From an uncultured Collinsella sp. (lineage in GTDB: Bacteria > Actinomycetota > Coriobacteriia > Coriobacteriales > Coriobacteriaceae), in contig UQIL01000017.1 in the NCBI GenBank assembly GCA_900541025.1, forward strand, positions 1 through 52,883: a DNA stretch of 52,883 nt, read 5' to 3'. The notes under the pieces were generated by a model that was not told the DNA's origin, did not search any database, and was given only the letters and a program-made list of their open reading frames with translations. The position numbers were made by a program, and so were the translations under genes. How positions within the stretch are numbered: the first letter of the stretch is position 1; each line of letters opens with the position of its first letter. Positions 7,541-15,844 of this stretch are shown in pieces.

Positions 7541-8239
7541 ATGGCAGAAAACAAAGACGAACAGCTCACCGACGAGGAGCTGGCACAGCTCCAGCTGGCA
7601 GAGGAGAACGAGAACGCCGTCGACCGCCTGGTCCAGGAGCTCGGCTGCCCCACGCGCCGCATCCGTCAGTTTGCCGCCCGCGTGCTGCGCCTGCTTGCCG
7701 AGCGCGATCCGCAGCGCGTCGTGCCCTGCGTGCCCGCGCTGATCGAGGCGCTCGACCGCCCCGAGGCTCAGACCCGCTGGGAGGCTCTCGATGCCCTGGC
7801 GGCGCTCGCCACCACCTGCCCCGAGCAGCTGGGCGATGCCTTTGAGGGCGCCGAGACCGCGCTGTTCGATGAGATTTCGTCCACGCTGCGCTATGCCGCC
7901 TTCCGCCTGCTGTGCGTGTGGGGCGCCACGAGCGTCGAGCGTTCGCGCGAGGCTTGGCCCATCCTGGACGAGGCCATCCAGTGCTACCACGGCGACCTCG
8001 AGTATCGCGACATGCTCGGTTGCCTGTACGAGTTTGGCCGGGGCGAGATTGACGCCGAGGTCGCCGAGAAGCTCGCGCTGCGCCTTAAGTTCGATGCCGA
8101 GAACGGCAAGGGTAGCTATCTCAAGGCCCGTTCGAGCGAGATTTGCGAAATGCTTGTTAAACGTTTTGGCCTGGATCTCTCCAAAAAGAAGAAGCGTGCT
8201 AGCGTAAAAAAATCTGACGACGCCGAAGACGAGGAGTAA
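7541..8239 (+). CDS. HEAT-repeat-like alpha-helical protein
   Basis: 232 residues, almost entirely predicted helical. After an acidic N-terminus, the segments RRIRQFAARVLRLLAE, CVPALIEALDRPEAQTRWEA and LDALAALATTCPEQL have the spacing of HEAT/armadillo repeats, which usually mediate protein-protein contacts. The C-terminus is Lys-rich then acidic (KKKKRASVKKSDDAEDEE). AGAGG precedes ATG 7541. Six nt separate it from the isocitrate dehydrogenase start. No specific partner can be deduced. Confidence 0.7.
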   Translation: MAENKDEQLTDEELAQLQLAEENENAVDRLVQELGCPTRRIRQFAARVLRLLAERDPQRVVPCVPALIEALDRPEAQTRWEALDALAALATTCPEQLGDAFEGAETALFDEISSTLRYAAFRLLCVWGATSVERSREAWPILDEAIQCYHGDLEYRDMLGCLYEFGRGEIDAEVAEKLALRLKFDAENGKGSYLKARSSEICEMLVKRFGLDLSKKKKRASVKKSDDAEDEE

Positions 8240-8245
8240 CAGATT

Positions 8246-9331
8246 ATGGCGCACGATGTAGTCCTGATTCCTGGTGACGGTATCGGTCCCGAGATTACGC
8301 AGGCTATGCGCCGCGTGGTCGAGGCCACTGGTGTCCAGATCAACTGGAACGTCCAGGAGGCCGGTGCCGGCGTCATGGACGAGTTTGGCACGCCGCTGCC
8401 CCAACATGTGCTCGATGCGGTCGCCGAGACCAAGGTTGCTATCAAGGGCCCCATCACCACGCCGGTCGGCACGGGTTTCCGCAGCGTTAACGTCGCCCTG
8501 CGCAAGCATTTTGACCTGTACGCCTGCGTGCGCCCCTGCCTGTCGCAGCCGGGCGACGGCTCGCGCTTCCGCGACGTCGACCTGGTTATCGTGCGCGAGA
8601 ACACCGAGGACCTCTATGCCGGCATCGAGTTCGATGAGGGCGCTGCCGAGGTCGAGGAGCTCTCGCAGCTCGTCGAGCGCTCGGGCCAGAAGACCTTCGC
8701 CGCGGATTCCGCCATCTCAATCAAGCCGATTTCCATCGCCAAGAGCCGCCGCATTGTGGAGTACGCTTTTGAGTACGCCCGCCGCTGCGGCCGCAAAAAG
8801 GTGACGGCCGTGCATAAGGCCAACATCATGAAGGCGACCGATGGCCTGTTCCTGCGCGTTGCGCGCGAGGTGGCCGCCAACTATCCCGATATCGAGTTCA
8901 ACGACAAGATTGTCGACGCCACCTGCATGGGCCTGGTCCAGAACCCCAACGACTTCGATGTCCTGGTGCTGCCCAACCTGTACGGTGACATTGTGAGCGA
9001 CCTGTGCGCCGGTCTGGTAGGTGGACTGGGTATGGCTCCGGGTTCCAACATCGGTGCCGACTGCGCCATCTTCGAGGCGACGCACGGCTCCGCGCCCGAT
9101 ATCGCTGGCCAGGATATCGCTAACCCCACGGCCGAGATTCTGTCCGCGGCTATGATGCTCGATCACCTGGGCGAGAACGACGCGGCCAATCGCATTCGCG
9201 CCGCCGTTTCTGCCACGCTCGACGAGGGTGAGCAGGTTACCGGCGACGTTCGTCGTGCCCAGACCGGCTCCGTTGAGGGCGCTGTGGGCACGCAGGCCTT
9301 TGCCGATGCCGTTATCGCGCACCTGGCCTAA
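8246..9331 (+). CDS. NAD-dependent isocitrate dehydrogenase (isocitrate/isopropylmalate dehydrogenase family)
   Basis: This enzyme oxidatively decarboxylates a 2-hydroxy acid, here most likely isocitrate to 2-oxoglutarate. The 361 residues contain VLIPGDGIGPEIT, the substrate motif RSVNVALRKHFDLYACVRP (typical of NAD-isocitrate dehydrogenases), VIVRENTEDLYAGIEF, NLYGDIVSDLCAGLVGGLG and ATHGSAPDIAGQDIANP. In the last motif, Asp-Ile occupies the positions that are Lys-Tyr in NADP enzymes, which predicts NAD specificity. No leuA, leuC or leuD genes are nearby, which argues against isopropylmalate dehydrogenase. It ends the short operon and is followed by a terminator. Confidence 0.85.
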   Translation: MAHDVVLIPGDGIGPEITQAMRRVVEATGVQINWNVQEAGAGVMDEFGTPLPQHVLDAVAETKVAIKGPITTPVGTGFRSVNVALRKHFDLYACVRPCLSQPGDGSRFRDVDLVIVRENTEDLYAGIEFDEGAAEVEELSQLVERSGQKTFAADSAISIKPISIAKSRRIVEYAFEYARRCGRKKVTAVHKANIMKATDGLFLRVAREVAANYPDIEFNDKIVDATCMGLVQNPNDFDVLVLPNLYGDIVSDLCAGLVGGLGMAPGSNIGADCAIFEATHGSAPDIAGQDIANPTAEILSAAMMLDHLGENDAANRIRAAVSATLDEGEQVTGDVRRAQTGSVEGAVGTQAFADAVIAHLA

Positions 9332-9390
9332 GGCATGCAGACTGCAAACGCCTAAATAGTACTTAAGTGTTTGCGTATAACCTGAGAATC

Positions 9391-9421
9391 AATACGCCCG
9401 GCGCTTTGTCGGGCGTATTCT
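9391..9421 (+). terminator. Terminator after isocitrate dehydrogenase
   Basis: AATACGCCCG (9391-9400) pairs with CGGGCGTATT (9410-9419) around a 9-nt loop; a short T-containing tail follows. Confidence 0.7.
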
Positions 9422-9457
9422 ATTGTGGACTATGTTTCCTAACAAGGAGTAACTGAT

Positions 9458-10552
9458 ATGGGTCTGATTCAAAAGAAGGACGAGAAGGACGAGATCGACG
9501 GCATCCAGATCATCGAGCGCGGCGAAGGCCCCGATGGTGATGAGGAGGAGAAGATCGATCTGGTCGCCGGTACGTCTGCCGAACATATTGCCGCCGGTAC
9601 GACGGCCGAGGAGGAGGACGCTCGCCTGGAGGCAAAGATCGCCGCGGACGCCGCCGACGAGAACCTCATGCCCGAGGAGCAGGACGAGGACGACGATATC
9701 CTGGGTTCCGACGAAGACGACCGCGCATCCAAGCACAAGAAGACGATGATTGCCGCCTTCGTGGTTGCAGTCGTGATCGCTGCTGTGGTCGGCTTCTTTA
9801 TCGGCAACGGTGGTTTTGGCGGCAAGGGCGTCGGCTCGGCGACCCTCACCGAGGACCAGCTCGATTCGACCGTGGCAAGCTACAGCTACAACGGCAAGAA
9901 GAGCGACATCACCGCGCGCGAGGCCATTGAGAGCCAGTACAGCCTCGACACCGTCAAGGATGGCGATGGCAACTACACCGCTCCCTCTGCCGACGTCATC
10001 CTGTCCTACGTGCGCAACAAGATCCTGCTCGACGCTGCCGAGGACGAGGGCATCACCGTCTCTTCTAAGGAGATGAAGAAGTACGCCGAGGATTCCATCG
10101 GCACTTCGGACTACAAGACCATGGCCACGCAGTATGGCGTGTCCAAGGACCAGGCCAAGCAGATCGTCCGTCAGTCCGCGACGCTGCAGAAGCTCTACAA
10201 GAAGAAGGTCGGCGACACCTCCGCAAGCATGCCGACCGCCCCGACTGAGCCTGCTGACGGCAACGAGGAGACCGCGAGCAAGGACTACGCCGATTACATC
10301 ATCAACCTTGCCGGCGACGAGTGGGATAGCGAGAAAGGCACCTGGAAGGACGCCGATAGCGCCTACGCTAAGGCCTTTGCCGACGATGCCTTTACGGCCG
10401 ATAGCGCTACCTATAAGCAGGCCATGACCGCCTATTACACCGCCTACCAGCAGTATTCCTCGCAGGCTTCGAGCGCCAGCTCCAAGTGGACCGAGTATGC
10501 TAACGGCCTCTACGCCAAGGCCAACATCAGCATCTACGGCCTGTTTGCATAA
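9458..10552 (+). CDS. Membrane-anchored protein with acidic cytoplasmic N-terminus, unknown function
   Basis: 364 residues. Residues 1-90 are acidic and low complexity; one transmembrane helix follows (TMIAAFVVAVVIAAVVGFFIG, about 96-116) with a Lys/His-rich flank on the N side, predicting type II topology with the C-terminal domain outside. The exported part (about 120-364) is helical, with DVILSYVRNKILLDAAEDEGITVSSKEM, resembling the N-terminal helices of SurA/PrsA-type chaperones, but no parvulin domain is visible. Tyr/Ser/Ala-rich repeats fill the C-terminus. AAGGAG precedes ATG 9458. It stands alone between two terminators. Confidence 0.7.
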   Translation: MGLIQKKDEKDEIDGIQIIERGEGPDGDEEEKIDLVAGTSAEHIAAGTTAEEEDARLEAKIAADAADENLMPEEQDEDDDILGSDEDDRASKHKKTMIAAFVVAVVIAAVVGFFIGNGGFGGKGVGSATLTEDQLDSTVASYSYNGKKSDITAREAIESQYSLDTVKDGDGNYTAPSADVILSYVRNKILLDAAEDEGITVSSKEMKKYAEDSIGTSDYKTMATQYGVSKDQAKQIVRQSATLQKLYKKKVGDTSASMPTAPTEPADGNEETASKDYADYIINLAGDEWDSEKGTWKDADSAYAKAFADDAFTADSATYKQAMTAYYTAYQQYSSQASSASSKWTEYANGLYAKANISIYGLFA

Positions 10553-10596
10553 AGATCGCCTGAGCTTTCGAGTACGAAGCCGATATATCTGATTGA

Positions 10597-10631
10597 GCCC
10601 GCTAGAACGAACGCCGTTCTAGCGGGCTTTT
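10597..10631 (+). terminator. Strong Rho-independent terminator
   Basis: Perfect 13-bp stem GCCCGCTAGAACG (10597-10609) / CGTTCTAGCGGGC (10615-10627) followed by TTTT. Confidence 0.9.
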
Positions 10632-10732
10632 GCGTTGTAAGAAAGGGCGGGGAAGAGAGTGGTAGGGGAGGGGTTTATATACAAATTCTTGAAGACTTTA
10701 TTCATGTAAAGTGAAAATGATTTCGGCCAAAC

Positions 10733-10775
10733 TGGTAGTAACAATGTGGTACCACTGTTCATCTGGTAGTAACCA
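10733..10775 (+). promoter_or_regulatory. Cluster of GntR-type operator sites (TGGT-N4-ACCA)
   Basis: TGGTAGTAACCA (10764-10775) fits the TGGT-N4-ACCA palindrome that recurs upstream of both GntR-linked loci. TGGTAGTAACAA (10733-10744) is a one-mismatch copy exactly 31 bp upstream, and the palindrome GTGGTACCAC (10746-10755) lies between them. The symmetry resembles known NagR/DasR-type operators. They lie about 310-350 bp before the NagE-type gene. Confidence 0.55.
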
Positions 10776-10856
10776 ATTTTGAGACGAAATCGAATGGAAA
10801 TTGCTAAGAATTAGTTTGATAACGAAAGAAATGCACCATGTCTACCTGCGGAAATT

Positions 10857-10888
10857 ACCGTTTACGGGCTAAAAATAACCGTTTGGCA
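10857..10888 (+). promoter_or_regulatory. Tandem CCGTT boxes, 21-bp spacing (upstream of nagE)
   Basis: ACCGTTTACGGG (10857-10868) and AACCGTTTGGC (10877-10887); the CCGTT starts (10858, 10879) are 21 bp apart. Same arrangement as six other intergenic sites in this window. A TATAGT hexamer follows at 10893-10898. Confidence 0.5.
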
Positions 10889-11085
10889 ACGATATAGTAA
10901 TTTGAACGAAATGTGGTGGACGTTTGAATTGAGTGTGTGCTACCGTACATACCGGCAACCCCAAATAGGGATTGGGTTGTCTAAGTTTGCGCACCAATGC
11001 CGGCAAGCGGAGAAGCCGGTATGCACAAGGCGCGGACATGGAACTCGTTGGTGAACAACGAAAGAAAGGTTGGAGGAGATACCAT

Positions 11086-12576
11086 ATGATGAAGTACCTC
11101 CAGAAGCTCGGCAAAGCGCTGATGCTTCCCGTCGCGGCGCTTCCCGTCGCAGGTATTCTTATGGGTGTGGGCTACCTGCTCGCTCCCGCAGTCATGGGTG
11201 CTGCCGGTGACACTACCGGTTTTGCCTATACCGCCGGTTTCCTGCTCATCAAGGCAGGCGGCGCTCTTATCGATAACATGGCCTGGCTGTTCGCAGTCGG
11301 CGCCGCTGTCGGCCTTGCCGACGATCACGATGGCACCGCTGGCCTCGCTGGCCTCGTCGCCTTCCTGATGATCCAGCAGCTCCTGAACCCCGCTGTTGTT
11401 GGCACCATTCGTGGTATGGACGCCGATGCTCAGACCGCTTGGCTTGCCACGACCGAGGGCATCGCGTTCTCCAAGATCGCTGGTAACTCCTTCATCGGTA
11501 TCCTGTCCGCCGTCATCGGTGGTACTTGCTACAACAAGTTCAAGGACACCCGTCTTCCCGACTGGCTGGCCTTCTTCTCCGGCAAGCGTTGCGTCGCCAT
11601 CATGACCGCCGTCATCTGCATCGTCGTCTCCGTCGTCCTGCTCTTTGCTTGGCCGCTCATCTTCGGTGCTCTTGTTGCTCTTGGTGAGGGTATCGCCGCC
11701 ATGAGTGGTATCGGCGCTGGCATCTACGCCTTCCTTAACCGCCTGCTCATCCCGACTGGTCTGCACCACGCTCTGAACAACGTGTTCTGGTTCGACACCA
11801 TCGGCCTGGGCGATCTGACCCACTTCTGGGCTGGCGAGACCTCCGCTGACGTCAAGTGGAGCCTCGGTATGTACATGTCCGGCTTCTTCCCCTGCATGAT
11901 GTTCGGTATCCCGGGTGCTGCCCTGGCTATGGTTCAGACCGCTAAGAACAAGAAGGCTGCTATCGGCCTGGTTGTCTCCGCTGCCATCTGCGCCTTCGTC
12001 TGCGGCGTCACCGAGCCCTTCGAGTTCGGCTTCATGTTCCTGTGCTTCCCGCTCTACGTCGTGTACGCTGCCCTGTACGGCGTCTTCACCGTCATCACCT
12101 ACTTTGTTGGTTTCCGTGCCGGCTTCTGCTTCTCCGCTGGTGCTACCGACCTCCTGTTCTCCGCTAGCCTCCCGGCTGCTGCCAACACCTGGATGATCAT
12201 CCCGCTGGGCATCGCTGCCTTCGTGGTCTTCTACCTCGTGTTCCGCTTCGCCATCACCAAGTTCGACCTCATGACCCCTGGTCGCGAGGACGAGGATGTC
12301 GAGGAGACCTCCGCTTCCGCTGCCGCTGGCGACGACAAGTTCGCCGCTCTGGCCGCTGCTGTTCTCGCTGCCGTCGGTGGCAAGGAGAACGTCAAGACCG
12401 TTGACTGCTGCGCTACTCGCCTGCGCTTTGAGCTTGGCGATTCCGAGCTGGTCGACGAGGCCGCCTGCAAGAAGGCTGGCGCTCTGGGTGTCATGAAGAT
12501 GGACAAGGGTGCTACCCAGGTCATCATCGGCACGCAGGTCCAGGCTGTTGCCGAGGAGCTCAAGAAGCTTCTCTAA
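11086..12576 (+). CDS. nagE: PTS EIICB, N-acetylglucosamine/glucose family
   Basis: This inner-membrane sugar transporter phosphorylates its substrate during uptake. The 496 residues comprise an EIIC domain (about 1-400, ten or so hydrophobic segments) and an EIIB domain (about 420-496). EIIC begins MMKYLQKLGKALMLPVAALP and carries TEPFEFGFMFLCFP, as in NagE/PtsG-type permeases. EIIB has the phosphorylatable Cys in VDCCATRLRFELGD. No EIIA domain is attached, so a separate EIIA must serve it. ATG 11086 follows GGAGGAG by 7 nt. Genes for a GntR regulator, nagA and yhcH lie downstream, supporting GlcNAc as substrate; glucose cannot be ruled out by sequence alone. A terminator follows. Confidence 0.87.
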   Translation: MMKYLQKLGKALMLPVAALPVAGILMGVGYLLAPAVMGAAGDTTGFAYTAGFLLIKAGGALIDNMAWLFAVGAAVGLADDHDGTAGLAGLVAFLMIQQLLNPAVVGTIRGMDADAQTAWLATTEGIAFSKIAGNSFIGILSAVIGGTCYNKFKDTRLPDWLAFFSGKRCVAIMTAVICIVVSVVLLFAWPLIFGALVALGEGIAAMSGIGAGIYAFLNRLLIPTGLHHALNNVFWFDTIGLGDLTHFWAGETSADVKWSLGMYMSGFFPCMMFGIPGAALAMVQTAKNKKAAIGLVVSAAICAFVCGVTEPFEFGFMFLCFPLYVVYAALYGVFTVITYFVGFRAGFCFSAGATDLLFSASLPAAANTWMIIPLGIAAFVVFYLVFRFAITKFDLMTPGREDEDVEETSASAAAGDDKFAALAAAVLAAVGGKENVKTVDCCATRLRFELGDSELVDEAACKKAGALGVMKMDKGATQVIIGTQVQAVAEELKKLL

Positions 12577-12602
12577 GCCTTAAAGACGTATCAGTCTTAC
12601 AA

Positions 12603-12637
12603 AGGGTCGTCCCGCTCCGCGGGGGCGGCCCTTTTTG
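12603..12637 (+). terminator. Terminator after nagE
   Basis: GC-rich hairpin AGGGTCGTCCC...GGGGGCGGCCCT followed by TTTTTG. Confidence 0.85.
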
Positions 12638-12765
12638 CTACCTCAATACTTGATGCAGTGATGTAATTGGTATTACAGTGTGCAGGCTATCAACCGGCAA
12701 ACAATATTGAAATATGCTGGTTGACCTGCTGTTATTCCATTAAAACTGCTATAGTACGTGGTGTC

Positions 12766-12777
12766 TGGTTACAACCA
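12766..12777 (+). promoter_or_regulatory. GntR-type operator upstream of the first gntR gene
   Basis: TGGTTACAACCA is a TGGT-N4-ACCA palindrome; with flanks it reads TCTGGT-N4-ACCAAT, matching the site at 10762-10777. It lies 10 bp after TATAGT (12750-12755), so binding would block transcription: probable autoregulation. An imperfect CAACCGGCA/TGCTGGTTG repeat lies upstream (12688-12720). Confidence 0.55.
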
Positions 12778-12808
12778 ATTTCGAGTCATTTATCCGGCAG
12801 GTATCATT

Positions 12809-13540
12809 ATGGCAATGGGAGCGCGCAAACAACCTCTGTACGATCAGCTCGTCGATTTGCTGACCGATAAAATCGATCACGAGCTTCGACCCGGCGACTA
12901 TTTGCCGTCTGAGCGTGACCTGTCGGAACGCTATGGGCTCTCGCGTACAACGGTTCGCCTTGCCCTGCAGGAGCTTGAGCGCTTGGGCTTGGTGGTTCGT
13001 CAGCGCGGCCGTGGAACCATGGTGTGCGACCGCTCTCTGCAAACGGCAAACCTCACGCAAACCTATAGCTTTACCGAGCAGATGAGGGCGATCGGCCGTG
13101 TGCCCAAGACGACGATTCTTGAGTTTACCGAGGTCGAGGCTGATAAGAATATTGCGGCAGAGATGAACGCACGCCTGGGCGAGCGTCTGTACAAGATCAA
13201 GCGCCTGCGTATTGCCGATGGTGTGCCGCTGATGATTGAGTGCACGTATTTGCCGAGCCGCAAGTTCTTTGCGCTTAAGCGCCCCATGATTGAGAACAAA
13301 TCGCTGTACGACATGATCGAGCAGGACTTTCACGAGAAAGTTCGCGTGGCAGAGGAAGAATTCTACGCGAGTATCGCCCGCCATTCCGACGCTCGTCTGC
13401 TCGAGATTGCCGAAGGCGCACCGGTCCTGGATTTGATTCGTACCACATATGACATGAACAACGAGGTTATCGAGTATACGCGTTCGGTTGCGCGCGCCGA
13501 CCAGTTTAAGTACAAGGTCTACCACAACCGCGCAGTCTAG
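12809..13540 (+). CDS. GntR family (HutC subfamily) transcriptional regulator, NagR-like
   Basis: 243 residues. The N-terminal winged helix (about 8-75) contains QPLYDQLVDLLTDKI, PSERDLSERYGLSRTTVRLAL and the GRGTMV wing; the UTRA effector domain (about 90-240) contains YSFTEQMRAIGRVPKT and the conserved end SVARADQFKYKVYHNRAV. Relatives such as NagR and DasR sense phosphorylated amino sugars. ATG 12809 has GGCAGG 7 nt upstream. A TGGT-N4-ACCA palindrome in its own promoter and similar ones before nagE and the GH35 gene suggest its regulon. It is clearly a paralogue of the GntR protein at 21328-22062 but has more G/C-ending codons. Confidence 0.9.
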   Translation: MAMGARKQPLYDQLVDLLTDKIDHELRPGDYLPSERDLSERYGLSRTTVRLALQELERLGLVVRQRGRGTMVCDRSLQTANLTQTYSFTEQMRAIGRVPKTTILEFTEVEADKNIAAEMNARLGERLYKIKRLRIADGVPLMIECTYLPSRKFFALKRPMIENKSLYDMIEQDFHEKVRVAEEEFYASIARHSDARLLEIAEGAPVLDLIRTTYDMNNEVIEYTRSVARADQFKYKVYHNRAV

Positions 13541-13683
13541 AGTTATTGGGTATAAACGGCTTGGCGTGTTTTGCGGCGGGTGCAAAATGTGCCAAGCGGT
13601 AGAAGGCAACGAACAATCGCTCGAATTAACAATGCAGTGGTTTTTGATCCGCCCTAAAACGCACTGCGGGTACGGGAGCATAG

Positions 13684-14853
13684 ATGAGCACGTATGCTAT
13701 CAAGGCCGACAAGTTCTTTTTGCCGGCGGGGCCGCAGCTGGGCGGCTACCTTATGGTCGAAGATGGCGTCTTTGGCGCTTGGCAGGCCGATGAGCCCGCT
13801 TGCGAGATCAAAGATTATTCGGGTACATGGATTGCGCCGGGCATGGTGGACACCCACATTCATGGCTTCTATAACCATGCCACGACCGATAACGATGCCG
13901 AGGGTATCAACATCAGCTCGACCGAGCTCGCTCGTCGTGGCACCACCAGCTGGCTGCCCACGACCTTTACCGACGGCGTGGAGCAGATCAAGGACGCCTG
14001 TGCCGCTATTGCACAGGCGGACGAAGAGCGTGGGCCCGAGTTCTGCGGTGCTCGTATTCAGGGCATCTACCTGGAGGGTCCGTTCTTTACCATGAAGCAC
14101 GTGGGCGCCCAGAACCCCGCTTATCTGATCGACCCGTCCGAGGAAATTTTTGACGAGTGGCAGGAGGCCGCCGGCGGTCGTATCGTCAAGAGCGCCATGG
14201 CGGCCGAGCGCGATGGCGCTGCCGCTTACGCCGCGGCTCTGAGCGCCAAGGGTGTCGTGACCTGCATTGGCCACTCCGATGCCACCTATGATGAGTGCGC
14301 CGCCGCCATCAATGCTGGCGCCAGCTGCTTTACGCATACCTACAACGGCCAGCGCGGTCTGCATCACCGTGAGCCCGGTGTCGTCGGGGCCGCTATGACC
14401 ACGCCCAACACCTATGCCGAGATCATCTGCGACGGCAAACATGTGAACCCCGCTGCTATCAAGGCCCTGCTGCAGGCCAAGGGCTGGCAGCACACGGTGC
14501 TGATCACCGACTGCCTGGGTTGCGGCGGCATGCCCGAGGGCAAGTACACCAGCGGCGGCATGGACGTCATTATGAAGGACAACCTTTGCTGGCTCGCCGA
14601 TGGCTCTGCTATCGCCGGCTCGGTGCTCACGCTCGCGCAGGGCGTCAAGAACATCGTCGACTGGGGCCTTGCGAGCGCCGATATCGCCATTCGCATGGCG
14701 ACTGAGGTGCCTGCGCGTTCTGCTCACGTCGGGGATAAATGCGGCAGCATTATGCCTGGCCGCGACGCCGACTTTGTCGTGTTCAATCCCGACCTTACCC
14801 TGGTCGAGACGTATGTGGGTGGCAACAGCGTCGGTAACGCGTTTACCGAGTAG
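13684..14853 (+). CDS. nagA: N-acetylglucosamine-6-phosphate deacetylase (copy 1)
   Basis: This cytoplasmic amidohydrolase converts GlcNAc-6-P to glucosamine-6-P and acetate (some members also use GalNAc-6-P). The 389 residues show the metal and substrate motifs: DTHIHGFYNH (about 57-66), LEGPFFTMKHVGAQNPAY, CIGHSDATYDE, FTHTYNGQRGLHHREPG and DCLGCGGMPEG. GGGAG precedes ATG 13684. It is nearly the same protein as the copy at 23457-24626. Its last ~80 bp, with the downstream yhcH gene, are repeated exactly at 27411-27994. The next gene starts 32 nt after the stop, so they are probably co-transcribed. Confidence 0.92.
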   Translation: MSTYAIKADKFFLPAGPQLGGYLMVEDGVFGAWQADEPACEIKDYSGTWIAPGMVDTHIHGFYNHATTDNDAEGINISSTELARRGTTSWLPTTFTDGVEQIKDACAAIAQADEERGPEFCGARIQGIYLEGPFFTMKHVGAQNPAYLIDPSEEIFDEWQEAAGGRIVKSAMAAERDGAAAYAAALSAKGVVTCIGHSDATYDECAAAINAGASCFTHTYNGQRGLHHREPGVVGAAMTTPNTYAEIICDGKHVNPAAIKALLQAKGWQHTVLITDCLGCGGMPEGKYTSGGMDVIMKDNLCWLADGSAIAGSVLTLAQGVKNIVDWGLASADIAIRMATEVPARSAHVGDKCGSIMPGRDADFVVFNPDLTLVETYVGGNSVGNAFTE

Positions 14854-15358
14854 CCGCCAAAGAAACGAACCGAGAGGGGATTTAGATGATTTACGGTGCA
14901 TTGGGCGATATCGAGGAGTACCGCGGAATGCTCAAGGGCCTCGACGTGCTGATCGACTGGCTCGAGGAGAACGACCCGGCGCAGCTCGAGGTCGGAAGCC
15001 ATCCGATTCTGGGTGATAAGGTCTTTGCGAACGTCATGGCTCCCACGACGCGTCCCGAGGACGAGGCTCACTATGAGACGCATCAGCGCTATCACGATCT
15101 GCAGATCGACGTCGAGGGTCGCGAGGCCTTTAAGGTCGCTACGGGTAGCCTGACGCTGGTCCAGGAGTTTGACGAGAAGGACGATTACGATCTGGTCGAT
15201 TCCGACACTTCGATCGCCGGCGATCTTGCCGACGACAAGTTCGCGCTGTTTGTTGCCGGCGAGCCTCACATGCCCACGCTCGAGTTCCCGGGCGATGGCG
15301 CACAGCCGGTCAAGAAGATCTGCTTTAAGCTGCTTGCAGACGCTTACTGGGAGGAGTA
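14775..15358 (+). repeat. 584-bp exact duplication, copy 1
   Basis: By eye, every base from 14775 (near the end of nagA) to 15358 (yhcH stop codon) matches 27411-27994; the offset is 12,636 bp. Similarity continues on both sides but with many differences. Confidence 0.85.
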
Positions 15359-15359
15359 A
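14886..15359 (+). CDS. YhcH/YjgK/YiaL (DUF386) family protein, copy 1
   Basis: 157 residues of the cupin-like YhcH family, cytoplasmic proteins linked to sugar catabolism; one member (NanQ) is a sialic-acid anomerase. Family features are MIYGALGDIEEYR at the start, HYETHQRYHDLQIDVEGRE in the middle with the conserved His/Glu residues of the metal site, and the end HMPTLEFPGDGAQPVKKICFKL. GAGAGGGG precedes the ATG. It follows nagA by 32 nt, pointing to a role with amino sugars (perhaps anomer interconversion; inferred). An identical protein is encoded at 27522-27995. Confidence 0.88.
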   Translation: MIYGALGDIEEYRGMLKGLDVLIDWLEENDPAQLEVGSHPILGDKVFANVMAPTTRPEDEAHYETHQRYHDLQIDVEGREAFKVATGSLTLVQEFDEKDDYDLVDSDTSIAGDLADDKFALFVAGEPHMPTLEFPGDGAQPVKKICFKLLADAYWEE

Positions 15360-15390
15360 CGCGCTGCTCGGCTGAGTTGTTCGCCTGATG

Positions 15391-15469
15391 GCGTGATTCC
15401 CCTAGGGAAATCACGCAAGGACCCCGCCAAATGTGTTTCCCCTAGGGGAATCACGTTTGGCGGGGTTTT
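15391..15469 (+). terminator. Double hairpin terminator after yhcH
   Basis: A first hairpin GCGTGATTCCC...GGGAAATCACGC (15391-15416) is followed by a long stem CCCCGCCAAA (15422-15431) to TTTGGCGGGG (15456-15465) with a palindromic TTCCCCTAGGGGAA centre, then TTTTA. Both hairpins share the CCCCTAGGG core. Confidence 0.8.
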
Positions 15470-15609
15470 ATGTTTATGAATAGGGGAACTGAAGCCGTGA
15501 CGATGCTTGGGTTGGCGCACGCGCACTCAAATCGGCAACAACAAAGTAGATAAGCATTTGAAGAAATGCGATTGAAACATAATGTAACTAGTATGAAATA
15601 GTGGATAGC

Positions 15610-15621
15610 TGGTACATACCA
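15610..15621 (+). promoter_or_regulatory. GntR-type operator upstream of the GH35 gene
   Basis: TGGTACATACCA fits TGGT-N4-ACCA, as at 10764 and 12766. It lies in the AT-rich 485-bp region before the beta-galactosidase. Confidence 0.5.
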
Positions 15622-15698
15622 CCTTTCAAATATAGAATCGTTAGAAATCTATAGTTAAAAAGTAATTTACCAGCGGGTTTATATTTTGTTCATTAAAG

Positions 15699-15729
15699 CC
15701 GTTCATCGCCATTTCGCTACCGTTTACGG
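15699..15729 (+). promoter_or_regulatory. Tandem CCGTT boxes, 21-bp spacing (upstream of GH35)
   Basis: GCCGTTCATCG and ACCGTTTACGG; the CCGTT starts are 15699 and 15720, 21 bp apart. A TACATAAT -10-like sequence follows at 15748-15755, about 90 bp before the gene. Confidence 0.5.
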
Positions 15730-15844
15730 ACCACTTCAGATTCTGTCTACATAATTGCGTTAATGCGTCCATAATAGGCAAGGCGTTTAGCCGAGGGCCG
15801 AGGAACCGGCATCCGCGTCGTAGAGCACGAAGATCGGGAGTAGC

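Noticed and set aside
8246..9331. 3-isopropylmalate dehydrogenase (leuB)
   Set aside because: The RSVNVALRKHFDLYACVRP motif is that of NAD-isocitrate dehydrogenases, and no leucine genes are nearby.
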